Positions 1 to 8,119 of a DNA stretch of 39,416 nt are shown in pieces. This DNA comes from Clostridia bacterium (GTDB lineage: Bacteria > Bacillota > Clostridia > Oscillospirales > CAG-272). Where the stretch lies: positions 1-39,416 of the forward strand of contig JAFQMP010000060.1 of assembly GCA_017396225.1 (NCBI GenBank), read 5' to 3'. The first letter of the stretch is position 1. Each line of letters begins with the position of its first letter. The notes below the pieces were generated by a model. It searched no databases. It was not told the origin of the DNA and saw only the letters and a list, made by a program, of their open reading frames with translations. Position numbers and translations under genes: made by a program.

Positions 1-119
1 AATTTTGCGTGCGGCAAGGCGCACCGGAAGCAGACGGGCGCAGACGTACTTATCGTACGTCAAGGTCGTCTGCGTGGAGCAACGCCGCTGCGCACAAAAT
101 TACCAGCCGAATTACGCGC
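1..119. repeat. Structured intergenic repeat, copy A1
   Basis: This copy is identical over 119 bases to copy A2 at 142-260, a direct repeat with a 141-bp period. It folds on paper into a nested hairpin. Stem 1 is gcagacg (30-36) with cgtctgc (67-73), and stem 2 is gacgtac (43-49) with gtacgtc (55-61) around a 5-nt loop. An outer imperfect pairing joins the AATTTTG end to the CAAAATT end. The left boundary is unknown because the window starts inside or at the copy. Short ORFs run through it but have no ribosome site. I do not recognise a named repeat family. Confidence 0.85.
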
Positions 120-141
120 GCCGCATTTCCCTCGGCGCCGA

Positions 142-260
142 AATTTTGCGTGCGGCAAGGCGCACCGGAAGCAGACGGGCGCAGACGTACTTATCGTACG
201 TCAAGGTCGTCTGCGTGGAGCAACGCCGCTGCGCACAAAATTACCAGCCGAATTACGCGC
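142..260. repeat. Structured intergenic repeat, copy A2, running into the livF stop
   Basis: This is the second identical copy of the 119-bp element. Its last eight bases (253-260) are also the final codons and stop of livF. Inner stems lie at 171-177/208-214 and 184-190/196-202. It is the first structure met by transcripts leaving livF on the minus strand, so it could act in 3'-end stability or attenuation. It has no U-tract that would make it a standard terminator. The 22 bases between the copies (120-141) look unrelated to either neighbour. Confidence 0.85.
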
Positions 261-969
261 CGAGATAGGCCTTTCTAACCCTCTCATCGTCGGCAAGCTC
301 TGCCGCATTGCCCGACATAGTAATTACACCGTTTTCAAGCACGTAGGCGCGGTCGGAAACCGCAAGTGCCTTCTTGGCGTTCTGCTCTACCAGAAGCACC
401 GTCTTGCCTGCCTCACGGAAGGATTTGACAATCTCAAACACCTCACCCACGAGCAAGGGCGACAAGCCCATAGAGGGCTCATCAAGCACAATCAGCTCAG
501 GATTGGAAAGCAGCGCGCGCCCCATTGCCAGCATCTGCTGCTCGCCACCCGAAAGAGTGCCTGCAAGCTGATTTTTGCGCTCAGCAAGGCGGGGAAACTG
601 CGCAAACACGCGCTCCATATTCTCCGCAATCTCTGCCTTATCCTTACGGGAATACGCACCCATTAACAGGTTCTCGTAAACTGAAAGACCCTGGAAAATG
701 CGTCTGCCCTCAGGCACGTGCACCATACCCATCGACACAACCTTATGCGCGGGAACGCGGGTGATATCCTCGCCCTTGTAAAGAACGGTGCCCTCTTTGG
801 GACGGATAAGACCGGTAATGGTGTGCAGCGTGGTGGTTTTACCCGCGCCGTTTGCACCAATCAAGGAAACAATCTCACCGCGGTTAACCTCAAAGGAAAT
901 GCCGCGGAGCGCCTGAATCATACCGTAATATACGTTTAGGTTTTCAACCTTCAAAATTTGCTCTGCCAT
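253..969 (-). CDS. livF: Branched-chain amino acid ABC transporter, ATP-binding protein LivF
   Basis: This is the second of the two ATPases that energise import of leucine, isoleucine and valine, acting on the cytoplasmic face of the LivH-LivM channel. The 238-residue protein has Walker A GANGAGKTT, the ABC signature LSGGEQQ, Walker B LIVLDEPSMGLSP and a switch histidine-like VEQN segment. LivF-type features include the N-terminal LKVENLNVYYGMIQAL. A longer reading frame exists upstream. The ATG at 969 is preferred because AAGGAGG lies just ahead of it and the protein then starts like the family. It is the last gene of livKHMGF, 10 bases after livG. Its 3' end is shared with structured repeat A2. 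Identification is firm; exact substrate range (amino acids versus amides or urea) is inferred from the family. Confidence 0.95.
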   Translation of the reverse strand: MAEQILKVENLNVYYGMIQALRGISFEVNRGEIVSLIGANGAGKTTTLHTITGLIRPKEGTVLYKGEDITRVPAHKVVSMGMVHVPEGRRIFQGLSVYENLLMGAYSRKDKAEIAENMERVFAQFPRLAERKNQLAGTLSGGEQQMLAMGRALLSNPELIVLDEPSMGLSPLLVGEVFEIVKSFREAGKTVLLVEQNAKKALAVSDRAYVLENGVITMSGNAAELADDERVRKAYLGA

Positions 970-979
970 GTCTGCCTCC

Positions 980-1747
980 TTAATCACCGAGATATGCCTT
1001 GATAACGGCAGGATTTGCCAGCACCTCAGCCGTCTGACCCTTGGCAAGCTCGGTGCCGAAATTGAGTACCGTCAGCTTCTCACAGATGCCGCCAACCAGG
1101 CGCATATCGTGCTCAATCAGCAGAATGGTAATGTCAAACTTTTCGCGGATAAAGGCAATATCGTCCATCAGCTCCTGCGTTTCGCTGGGGTTCATACCCG
1201 CAGCGGGCTCATCAAGCAGCAAAAGCGTGGGGCTCGTTGCCATGGCACGCGCAATCTCCAGCTTTCTCTGCTTACCGTAGGGCAGGTTTGCCGCCAGGTA
1301 GTCCTTATATTCCGCAAGCTGAAAAATCTCCAGAAGCTCCAGCGCCTTGTTGTAAAACTCGCGCTCGCTCTTCTTATGGCGGGGCAGACGGAAAATTGAC
1401 TGCGCCACATTACAGGGAATCTGATTGGCAAGACCAACCATCACGTTTTCAATAACCGTGAGGTTGTTAAAAAGACGAATATTCTGGAAGGTTCTTGCAA
1501 TACCGCCGCGGTTAATTTCAATCGGCGTTTTACCCGTAATCTCGCGACCGTCATGGAAAATTCTGCCCGAGGTGGGCTTGTAAACACCTGTAATCAGGTT
1601 GAAGAAGGTGGTTTTACCTGCACCGTTGGGGCCAATCAGACCGTAAAGCTCGCCCCTTCTGATTTCCAGGTTGACATCATCAACGGCGCGCAGACCCCCG
1701 AACTGGATAGACAGGTGCTCTGTTTTCAGTACGATATCATTGCTCAT
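980..1747 (-). CDS. livG: Branched-chain amino acid ABC transporter, ATP-binding protein LivG
   Basis: This is the first ATPase of the branched-chain amino acid importer, 255 residues, normal for LivG. It shows Walker A GPNGAGKTT near residue 39, the LivG-typical segment GIARTFQNIRLF in the Q-loop region, the degenerate signature LPYGKQRKLEIARAM, Walker B LLLLDEPAAGMNP and the switch histidine in LLIEHDM. The start codon at 1747 lies inside the end of livM (11-base overlap), which suggests translational coupling. It pairs with LivF to form a heterodimeric motor on LivH-LivM. Confidence 0.95.
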   Translation of the reverse strand: MSNDIVLKTEHLSIQFGGLRAVDDVNLEIRRGELYGLIGPNGAGKTTFFNLITGVYKPTSGRIFHDGREITGKTPIEINRGGIARTFQNIRLFNNLTVIENVMVGLANQIPCNVAQSIFRLPRHKKSEREFYNKALELLEIFQLAEYKDYLAANLPYGKQRKLEIARAMATSPTLLLLDEPAAGMNPSETQELMDDIAFIREKFDITILLIEHDMRLVGGICEKLTVLNFGTELAKGQTAEVLANPAVIKAYLGD

Positions 1748-2825
1748 CGCCTGTCACCCCCTGCTCCGCTGCCACAGGAGCAGCCTTTTTGCCAAATCGC
1801 CGCTTCACCCACGCGGCAAGCGTGTTCATATTGTATTTCTCGCGGAAATTCTTCAGACCGGGCGCGTTTTTGTATATGACAATCAGAATCAGAATCAGTG
1901 CATAAATCAAATCCTTCATAACAGCCATATCGCCCGTCAGCGTTGTCTGCAATTTCACATTAAGGAAGGTGATCAGCGCAGCAGCAATCATCGAGCCGTT
2001 GATAGAGCCCATGCCGCCAAGAACTACCATTACAAGGATCTCAATCGAATAGTTGTAATCGAAATTCGCACTTTGCACTGTATAGTTGCTGTAGCTGTAA
2101 AGCACACCTGCAACACCCGCAAAGAAAGAGGAAATTACAAACACAAACAACTTGTATTTCGTGATATCCACACCCATTGCACGCGCTGCAATCTCATTAT
2201 CCTTGATAGCAACAATTGCACGACCATGCTTGGAGCGCATCAGATTCTGCGTCACAGCAAGGCAGGCAAGCACCATAACAAAAATGATAATAAATAAGTA
2301 GTTGCGGTTAAAACGCGGCGTTTCCATACCCAACGTGCCACCAAACCATTTGCTTGGCAGATTCATAACAATGGTACGCACAATCTCACCAAATGCAAGA
2401 GTCACAATAGCAAGATAGTCACCGCGCAAGCGGAGCGCAGGCAGACCGATGATAAAACCGAATACGGCTGCAACCACGCCGCCCGCAAGGAGTGCAATCA
2501 GCAATACCGCCAGATTGCTCTCTCCAACCTGCATAGAGGTTGTCAAAGCCGAGGCAATTTTACCTCCGACATATGCGCCCGCACACATAAAGCCTGCGTG
2601 ACCGAGCGACAGCTCCCCCAGGAAACCGACCACCATAGAAAGCGACAGTGCAAGCACCATGGCAATGCCGATGCGCTCAAGCAAGCTCAGCGTAGAAGCT
2701 TTTGCGAGTCCCTTAACACCGGAAAGTGAAGCAACGGCAAAAATCAAAATAACGCAGACAATCACCAGGTAATTGAGATACCGGCGGAAAAACGGCTTTT
2801 TGAAAAATGCAATGATTTTACTCAT
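1737..2825 (-). CDS. livM: Branched-chain amino acid ABC transporter, permease LivM
   Basis: This integral-membrane permease forms half of the transport channel. It is 362 residues with a basic N-terminus and about nine or ten hydrophobic segments. The family-typical stretch SLGHAGFMCAGAYVGG follows the second helices. A later segment, ARAMGVDITKYKLFVFVISS, corresponds to the cytoplasmic loop that contacts the ATPase. The C-terminus is a short charged tail rich in K, R and A. It overlaps livH by four bases (ATGA) and livG by eleven, so the five liv genes are tightly packed. Assignment rests on these motifs plus complete liv context. Confidence 0.94.
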   Translation of the reverse strand: MSKIIAFFKKPFFRRYLNYLVIVCVILIFAVASLSGVKGLAKASTLSLLERIGIAMVLALSLSMVVGFLGELSLGHAGFMCAGAYVGGKIASALTTSMQVGESNLAVLLIALLAGGVVAAVFGFIIGLPALRLRGDYLAIVTLAFGEIVRTIVMNLPSKWFGGTLGMETPRFNRNYLFIIIFVMVLACLAVTQNLMRSKHGRAIVAIKDNEIAARAMGVDITKYKLFVFVISSFFAGVAGVLYSYSNYTVQSANFDYNYSIEILVMVVLGGMGSINGSMIAAALITFLNVKLQTTLTGDMAVMKDLIYALILILIVIYKNAPGLKNFREKYNMNTLAAWVKRRFGKKAAPVAAEQGVTGDEQ

Positions 2826-3697
2826 ACCTTTTCCCTCCTTGCCTTCCCAAGCAGACCGGCGGGCTTTACAAGCAAAATGACAATCAAGATTGAAAACTCA
2901 ATTGCATCGGTAAAGGGTGCAATCGCGGGAATGCCGAGCGAAACGCTCTCAATAATACCAAGCAAAATACCACCAAGCATCGCACCGGGAATCGAGCCGA
3001 TACCGCCGATAACCGCAGCAGTAAACGCCTTGATACCGGGCATTGCGCCAAGTGTATTCGCCAAACTGGGGGATTTCATCAACATGCAGTAGCCTGCCAC
3101 CGCTGCCAACGCCGAGCCAATCGCAAAAGTCACTGCAATAATGGCATTGGTATTGACACCCATCAGACGCGCCGCATCGCGGTCCTCGGAAACAGCGATC
3201 ATCGCACGACCCGTCCTGGAATACTTAACAAACAGCGTCAGTGCCACCATGACCACAACGGTCAGCGCCAGTGTCAGAATCGTGCTGTATGCAATACGCA
3301 GCTCGCCCATTGCCACAAAGCCGGAAATCTGCAGCTTCATCAGCATTTTCGGTGCAGAGCCGAAAATAATCTGCGATAAGCTCTGCAGCAGATAGCTCAC
3401 ACCAATGGCAGTAATCAACACCGCCAACGGCGATGCACCGCGCAGGGGCCTGTAAGCAAAGCGCTCAATACAGATGCCCAATATCATACAAAACAGAACC
3501 GCAAACAAAATTGCAACAATCGGCAAATCCATCAAAAGCAGCGTGATATACATTGCATATCCACCTACCATGATAACATCACCGTGTGCAAAATTCAGCA
3601 TCTTAGCAATACCGTAAACCATTGTATAGCCGATTGCTATCATGGCATAGGTGCCGCCAAGGCTTAAGCCGTTTACGATTGCAACAATAAAATTCAT
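2822..3697 (-). CDS. livH: Branched-chain amino acid ABC transporter, permease LivH
   Basis: This is the second permease subunit of the branched-chain amino acid importer, 291 residues. The N-terminus NGLSLGGTYAMIAIGYTMVY followed by KMLNFAHGDVIMVG is highly typical of LivH. The loop SRTGRAMIAVSEDRDAARLM is the conserved ATPase-contact region. Two upstream in-frame ATGs (3730, 3721) exist. The ATG at 3697 was chosen because AAGAGGT precedes it at good distance and the protein then begins as the family does. It overlaps livM by four bases. Confidence 0.94.
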   Translation of the reverse strand: MNFIVAIVNGLSLGGTYAMIAIGYTMVYGIAKMLNFAHGDVIMVGGYAMYITLLLMDLPIVAILFAVLFCMILGICIERFAYRPLRGASPLAVLITAIGVSYLLQSLSQIIFGSAPKMLMKLQISGFVAMGELRIAYSTILTLALTVVVMVALTLFVKYSRTGRAMIAVSEDRDAARLMGVNTNAIIAVTFAIGSALAAVAGYCMLMKSPSLANTLGAMPGIKAFTAAVIGGIGSIPGAMLGGILLGIIESVSLGIPAIAPFTDAIEFSILIVILLVKPAGLLGKARREKV

Positions 3698-3814
3698 ACA
3701 TGTACCTCTTGATTGGTCCATGTCAATCACATAGAACCAAACTTCTTATTTAGAACAATTTGCTGACACAGCATATGCCGTGCCAGCAAATCATCGCTTA
3801 TATGAAGAAGCAAC

Positions 3815-4972
3815 TTACTGTGCGTTAGCTTCCTTGATTACGATATACTTTGCAGTTTTGGAAACGTAGCCGTTCTTCTGCCAGGTAACATCGGTGCCGG
3901 TTACGCCGGTGAACTTGTAGCCACCATTGAACTGCTCCTGCAAAAGCTTGCACATATCAGAAGCAGTGGTCTCGGAAGAAACCTCCTTGCCTGCATCAAT
4001 TGCAGCATTGAGTGCGCCTACCAGTGCGTAAACACAGTCATATGCGGAAGCGCCAAACTGATTGAGCGTATCCTTGCCGTAGGCAGCGGTGTAGCTCTTT
4101 ACAAAATCACCTGCTACGCCAGTGGTTGCCTTGGAATCAAAGTGAGAAAGCATGGTAACCTTCTGGGGAATCACACTGATATTGAAGCCCTCAGCAGATT
4201 CGATGCCGTCGAAACCGTCGCAGCCATAGTAAACAGCGTCAGCAGCGATGATATCCTTAGCCTGGGTCATGAAGGTGGAAGCGGGCGTATAGTAAATGGG
4301 GCAGAAAATGAACTTGCAGTTCTGCAGCAGCGTAATCTGTGCGCTCATATCGGTGGGGTTCTCACCGGTGAAGGCTGCATCTTTGGTCGTAATGCTCGAA
4401 TTGAGGTTTGCCTTGAACTGCTCGTAGATACCCATAGAATAAGCGTCGTCAGAACGGTAAAGAATACCAATCTCAGTCAGGTTCAGACTGTTTACGAACT
4501 TAGCAGCCTCACCACCCTGGTTGGAGTCAGCAAAGCACATCTGGTAGCCGTTGTCAAACTCAGGAACCTTGTCGGCGGTAGCGGAAGGGGTCAGGAAGAA
4601 GAGATTGTCGTTCTTGGAGAGCTTCTTGAACTCAAGCGCTGCACCGGAGGTAACGCAACCAAGCGAAAGCTGCATGCCGTTCTCAAGCATGGAAAGGTAA
4701 CCGGCCTCTACATTAGCGCCGTCTGCCTTGTCATCATAAGTGAGAAGCTCAAGCTTAACGCCATTCTTCAGGCCGCCCTTCTCGTTAATCTCCTTAATGG
4801 CAAGCGCAGCAGCATTCTTTACAGCGTTGCCGTAAAGAGCAGCGGAACCCGTAAGGGGACCGGAAAGACCGATCTTAATGGTGCCCTCGTCCTTCTTGCC
4901 GCAGGCAGAGAATACTGCGACACAGCCGACGATCATGAGGAGCGCCATTACAAGTGCAATGATTTTTTTCAT
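3815..4972 (-). CDS. livK: Branched-chain amino acid ABC transporter, substrate-binding lipoprotein LivK
   Basis: This extracytoplasmic binding protein captures the amino acid and delivers it to LivHM. It is 385 residues. A lysine-led signal peptide ends in the lipobox FSAC with the acylated cysteine at about residue 24, followed by a charged linker GKKDEG; a second LIVGC-like site near residue 17 is less likely. The mature part starts with IKIGLSGPLTGSAALYGNAV, typical of the periplasmic-binding-protein type I fold (LivK/LivJ, Peripla_BP_6). The ATG at 4972 follows AAAGGAG. It is first in the liv operon, and 117 bases separate it from livH, which may allow different expression of the binding protein. 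Confidence 0.94.
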   Translation of the reverse strand: MKKIIALVMALLMIVGCVAVFSACGKKDEGTIKIGLSGPLTGSAALYGNAVKNAAALAIKEINEKGGLKNGVKLELLTYDDKADGANVEAGYLSMLENGMQLSLGCVTSGAALEFKKLSKNDNLFFLTPSATADKVPEFDNGYQMCFADSNQGGEAAKFVNSLNLTEIGILYRSDDAYSMGIYEQFKANLNSSITTKDAAFTGENPTDMSAQITLLQNCKFIFCPIYYTPASTFMTQAKDIIAADAVYYGCDGFDGIESAEGFNISVIPQKVTMLSHFDSKATTGVAGDFVKSYTAAYGKDTLNQFGASAYDCVYALVGALNAAIDAGKEVSSETTASDMCKLLQEQFNGGYKFTGVTGTDVTWQKNGYVSKTAKYIVIKEANAQ

Positions 4973-5010
4973 GATGTTTTCTCCTTTATGGAAAATAATT
5001 TTATCGGGGT

Positions 5011-5023
5011 TAACCTTTGGTTA
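5011..5023. promoter_or_regulatory. Inverted repeat in the livK leader
   Basis: TAACC-TTT-GGTTA is a perfect 5-bp inverted repeat lying between the livK -10 box and its ribosome site. It could be an operator half-pair or a weak RNA hairpin. No regulator gene is adjacent, so a role is speculative. Confidence 0.3.
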
Positions 5024-5041
5024 GTCCGACGATATGGGAAA

Positions 5042-5070
5042 ATTATACCGCACTTTGCTCGCTTTGGCAA
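5042..5070 (-). promoter_or_regulatory. Sigma-A promoter of the liv operon
   Basis: On the minus strand, TTGCCA (5065-5070) and TATAAT (5042-5047) are separated by 17 bases. Transcription would start near 5035, leaving a leader of about 60 bases before livK. Confidence 0.75.
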
Positions 5071-5164
5071 TAGTCAAATTGCACAAATTCTTATTATATT
5101 ATTATAATAACACACAAAAAGCGAGGGAAAAAGCGCATTTTTGCCACCATGCCGCAAAAAGCTC

Positions 5165-5193
5165 TTGCATCGAGCGCACTTTTTTGCTATACT
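5165..5193 (+). promoter_or_regulatory. Sigma-A promoter of the MBOAT gene
   Basis: TTGCAT (5165-5170) and TATACT (5188-5193) are separated by 17 bases, about 90 bases before the MBOAT start. It is divergent from the liv promoter within the 313-base intergenic region, which otherwise holds only AT-rich sequence. Confidence 0.65.
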
Positions 5194-5285
5194 TTCTACT
5201 AATGTGCAAGCAGCGCGGACACCTGCCGCATAATCGTGCACGCCGCGAGGAAAACTATCAAAAAGCGCTCTAAAGGGGGCCAGCG

Positions 5286-6704
5286 ATGCTCTTTTCCTCG
5301 TTTACATTTCTTTTTTTCTTTCTGCCGATTACCCTGCTTTTCTATTTTGCACTTCCAATCCTTTATCGCCTGAAGGGACACGAGCCGCACGCAGCACTCC
5401 CCTCACAAAATCTGCTTTTACTCGTCACGAGTCTGCTTTTTTACGCCTGGGGTGAGCCAATCTATCTGCTGCTGATGCTACTGACCGTCCTGATAAATTA
5501 CCCGGGCGGCAGATTGCTTGCCCGCAAATGGCACCCGAAGGCCGTTTTCTTTACCTGTATCGCGACAACGCTGCTCCCACTTTTTTATTTCAAATACAGC
5601 GCCTTTTTTTGTGGGATTTTCGGCCTTTCCGTTACCCGACCGCACCTGCCGCTCGGCATTTCCTTTTACACCTTCAAGGTCATTTCCTATCTTGCAGATG
5701 TCTATCGCGGACGCGCAAAAGCAGCAGAAAATCTCATCACATTCGGCGTCTATATCACCTTTTTCCCGCAGCTGCTTGCAGGGCCCATTGTGCAATACAA
5801 TCAAATGGAGACGGCGCTCTCGGCACGCACCCACTCGGCAACCGCCGCAGCAAACGGCGCACGCCGTTTTATTGCAGGGTTCGCCAAAAAAATGCTGATT
5901 GCAGGCCCTGCAGGCGCCTTGCTGCAATTCTTGCTCGGCAAGGTCACGCAAAGCCCCTCCGCCGTAGCCGCCTGGCTGCTGCTTTTATCCTTTACCGTAC
6001 AGATTTACTTTGATTTTTCAGGCTATTCGGATATGGCAATCGGGCTGGGGCAAATTTTCGGCTTTGATACACCGGAAAACTTCAATTACCCCTATACTGC
6101 TACAAGCTTTACCGACTTCTGGCGGCGCTGGCACATCTCGCTTTCCTCCTTTTTCAGGGACTATGTGTATATCCCCTTGGGCGGGAGCAGAAACGGCATT
6201 CCCCGCACCGTTCTGGCACTTTTCGTGGTCTGGAGCCTCACGGGCCTCTGGCACGGCGCTGCGCCGAACTTTCTTTTATGGGGGCTCTATTATTTCCTGT
6301 TCCTGCTGCTTGAAAAATTCCTGCTCGCAAAAAAGCTTACACGGTTGCCGATTGGCGCAAGGCGCACGCTGACCTTCCTCGGCGTGCTTTTCGGCTGGCT
6401 GCTCTTTTTGCCGGACGGCAGCAGTGCAGCACTTTCCCTGACCTCACTCCCCCGCTTGCTCGGTGGCCTGATTGGTCTTTTCGGGTTTGCGGAAGGAGCC
6501 GACCTCTTTCATTTGTTGCGCCACATTCCCTTTTTTGCCCTCGCCTTCTTTGGCGCCACACCGCTACCCAAAAGACTCTATCAAAAAATCAGAGAGCAGC
6601 TGCCAACCTTCGCCACGGTCGCGTTGCCTCTGGCGGTATTCTGCCTGTCCCTTTGCTATCTGGCAAGCGACAGCTTCACCCCCTTTTTATATTTCAGATT
6701 CTAA
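5286..6704 (+). CDS. MBOAT-family O-acyltransferase (AlgI/DltB-like)
   Basis: This is a membrane-bound O-acyltransferase that would transfer acyl (often acetyl) groups to an exported polysaccharide or cell-wall polymer. It has 472 residues and about ten hydrophobic segments. AlgI-type motifs are clear: PLGISFYTFKVISYLADVY, FPQLLAGPIVQY, RRWHISLSSFFRDYVYIPLG around residue 283, and GLWHGAAPNF with the presumed catalytic histidine near residue 323. The C-terminal FLYFRF ending is also AlgI-like. AAAGGGGG precedes the ATG. In many Firmicutes this gene is followed by an AlgJ/AlgX-like or DHHW partner; none is present here, as the next gene is a metal transporter. The acceptor polymer cannot be told from the sequence. 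Confidence 0.88.
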   Translation: MLFSSFTFLFFFLPITLLFYFALPILYRLKGHEPHAALPSQNLLLLVTSLLFYAWGEPIYLLLMLLTVLINYPGGRLLARKWHPKAVFFTCIATTLLPLFYFKYSAFFCGIFGLSVTRPHLPLGISFYTFKVISYLADVYRGRAKAAENLITFGVYITFFPQLLAGPIVQYNQMETALSARTHSATAAANGARRFIAGFAKKMLIAGPAGALLQFLLGKVTQSPSAVAAWLLLLSFTVQIYFDFSGYSDMAIGLGQIFGFDTPENFNYPYTATSFTDFWRRWHISLSSFFRDYVYIPLGGSRNGIPRTVLALFVVWSLTGLWHGAAPNFLLWGLYYFLFLLLEKFLLAKKLTRLPIGARRTLTFLGVLFGWLLFLPDGSSAALSLTSLPRLLGGLIGLFGFAEGADLFHLLRHIPFFALAFFGATPLPKRLYQKIREQLPTFATVALPLAVFCLSLCYLASDSFTPFLYFRF

Positions 6705-6755
6705 TAGACCCCACATATACTGTTAAGGGGAATTTTATAGACGAGGTATATCATT

Positions 6756-7928
6756 TTGGAACGACTGTTAGGAAAGCTTTTCATCAAGGATTTTGAAAAT
6801 TACGGAAATCCCATTGTGCGCCGCGCGTGGGGCACCGTCGTATCTGTCTTCGGCATTGTGATGAATCTCCTGCTCTTTGCGGGCAAATTCATTGTCGGCA
6901 CGCTGACAGGCTCGATTTCCATTCGCGCCGATGCCGTCAACAACCTCTCTGACGCCGCCGCATCAATCGTCACACTCATCAGCTTCAAAATCTCGGCAAA
7001 GCCCGCCGACCGCGCGCACCCCTTCGGGCACGCACGCATTGAGTATGTGGCTTCGATGATTGTTTCCTTCTTTATTCTGTTCATCGGCGTGGATTTGGTG
7101 CGCGACGCCTTCGGCAAGCTTTTTACACCCGTGGTGCCCGTATTCCGTCTGGTTGCCGTTATCGTTCTCTCCGTATCGGTGCTTTGCAAGCTCCTGATGG
7201 CCTTCCTCAATCGCCGTGTCGGCAAGCATATTGACTCTGATGTGATGCGCGCCACAGCTGCCGACAGCTTTTCCGATGCCGCCGCCACCTCGGCAGTGCT
7301 TGTTGCCAATCTCCTTGGCCTGATTCTACCTGACGCTGCCTCACAGTATGTTGACCCCATTATGGGTATTCTGGTTGCAGGTCTTGTTTTTGTGGCAGGT
7401 CTGCGCGTCCTGAACGACACCAAAAACTCAATCCTCGGCGAGGCGCCCACCGAAGAAACCGTGGCTGCAATCCGCCGTATTGTGGGTGAATATCCTGCCG
7501 CCCTCGGTATCCATGACCTTGTCGTACACAACTACGGTCCCGGCAAAACACTTGCTTCTCTCCACGTTGAGGTTGACGGCAAGGCGGATATGTTTTATTC
7601 CCACGACGTGATTGACCTCATTGAGCGCCGTCTTGCCGAGGAGGAGCACATCATCGCCACCATTCACATGGACCCCATTATCACCGATGACCCCAAGGTG
7701 GACGAATGGCGCGAACGCATCATTCAAATGGTGCAGGCGTTTGATAAGCGCTTGCAGATTCACGATTTCCGTATGGTGCCGGGTCTGACGCACACCAATC
7801 TGATTTTTGACATCGCTGCACCCTTTGAATTAAAGATGAGCGATGACGAGCTGATTCGCGCAGTTTCCTCGGTTATTCACGCGGTGAACGGAAAGCATTT
7901 TGCAGTCATCACTATAGACAGAGTCTGA
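6756..7928 (+). CDS. Cation diffusion facilitator (CDF) metal efflux transporter
   Basis: This is a proton-coupled divalent-metal exporter of the CDF family, 390 residues. The membrane part holds the two metal-site motifs: ADAVNNLSDA near residue 60 (helix II, N-x3-D) and AADSFSDAAAT in helix V (D-x3-D), with HPFGHARIEYVAS between. The C-terminal half (from about residue 215) is the cytoplasmic CDF dimerisation domain plus an extension of roughly 90 residues typical of clostridial members. Asn replaces the His usual in zinc-type helix II sites, so Mn or Fe are possible as well as Zn. It starts at a TTG (6756) behind GACGAGG. It lies 51 bases after the MBOAT gene with no terminator between, so read-through is likely, and a strong hairpin follows it. 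Confidence 0.9.
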   Translation: MERLLGKLFIKDFENYGNPIVRRAWGTVVSVFGIVMNLLLFAGKFIVGTLTGSISIRADAVNNLSDAAASIVTLISFKISAKPADRAHPFGHARIEYVASMIVSFFILFIGVDLVRDAFGKLFTPVVPVFRLVAVIVLSVSVLCKLLMAFLNRRVGKHIDSDVMRATAADSFSDAAATSAVLVANLLGLILPDAASQYVDPIMGILVAGLVFVAGLRVLNDTKNSILGEAPTEETVAAIRRIVGEYPAALGIHDLVVHNYGPGKTLASLHVEVDGKADMFYSHDVIDLIERRLAEEEHIIATIHMDPIITDDPKVDEWRERIIQMVQAFDKRLQIHDFRMVPGLTHTNLIFDIAAPFELKMSDDELIRAVSSVIHAVNGKHFAVITIDRV

Positions 7929-7947
7929 TTCGAACGTATGCGCACAT

Positions 7948-7985
7948 AAAAAGAAGAGGAACGCACGTGCGTTCCTCTTCTTTTT
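7948..7985 (+). terminator. Perfect 38-bp palindrome, terminator after CDF gene
   Basis: The palindrome has 19-base arms meeting with no spacer (the central bases would form the loop), with an A-run on the left and a T-run on the right. It suits intrinsic termination of the CDF transcript and would also stop opposing transcription. Confidence 0.85.
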
Positions 7986-8025
7986 ATTTCTATTTTTGCA
8001 AAATAAAAATTTTTTCAAAAACCTC

Positions 8026-8054
8026 TTGCAATTTGAAAAAAAGTGTGATAAAAT
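8026..8054 (+). promoter_or_regulatory. Sigma-A promoter of the rubrerythrin operon
   Basis: TTGCAA (8026-8031) and TAAAAT (8049-8054) are separated by 17 bases. A palindrome sits directly downstream at the expected transcription start (see 8061-8075). Confidence 0.65.
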
Positions 8055-8060
8055 AGAATT

Positions 8061-8075
8061 GTTCTAAAAAAGAAC
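8061..8075. promoter_or_regulatory. Candidate operator at the rubrerythrin transcription start
   Basis: GTTCT-AAAAA-AGAAC is a perfect 5-bp inverted repeat just downstream of the -10 box, a classic repressor position. It does not match the usual PerR box (TTATAATnATTATAA). The regulator is unknown. Confidence 0.45.
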
Positions 8076-8119
8076 ACCTAAAAACAGAATTTTTTAACAT
8101 GAAAAAGGAGATTATAGTT

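Noticed and set aside
5..278. Two overlapping ORFs of 87 and 89 residues through the tandem repeats
   Set aside because: They are internally duplicated because the DNA repeats, lack a ribosome site, and run across the end of livF; the DNA structure explains the region better.
4142..5107. 321-residue plus-strand ORF
   Set aside because: It is antisense to livK, including its signal peptide and promoter.
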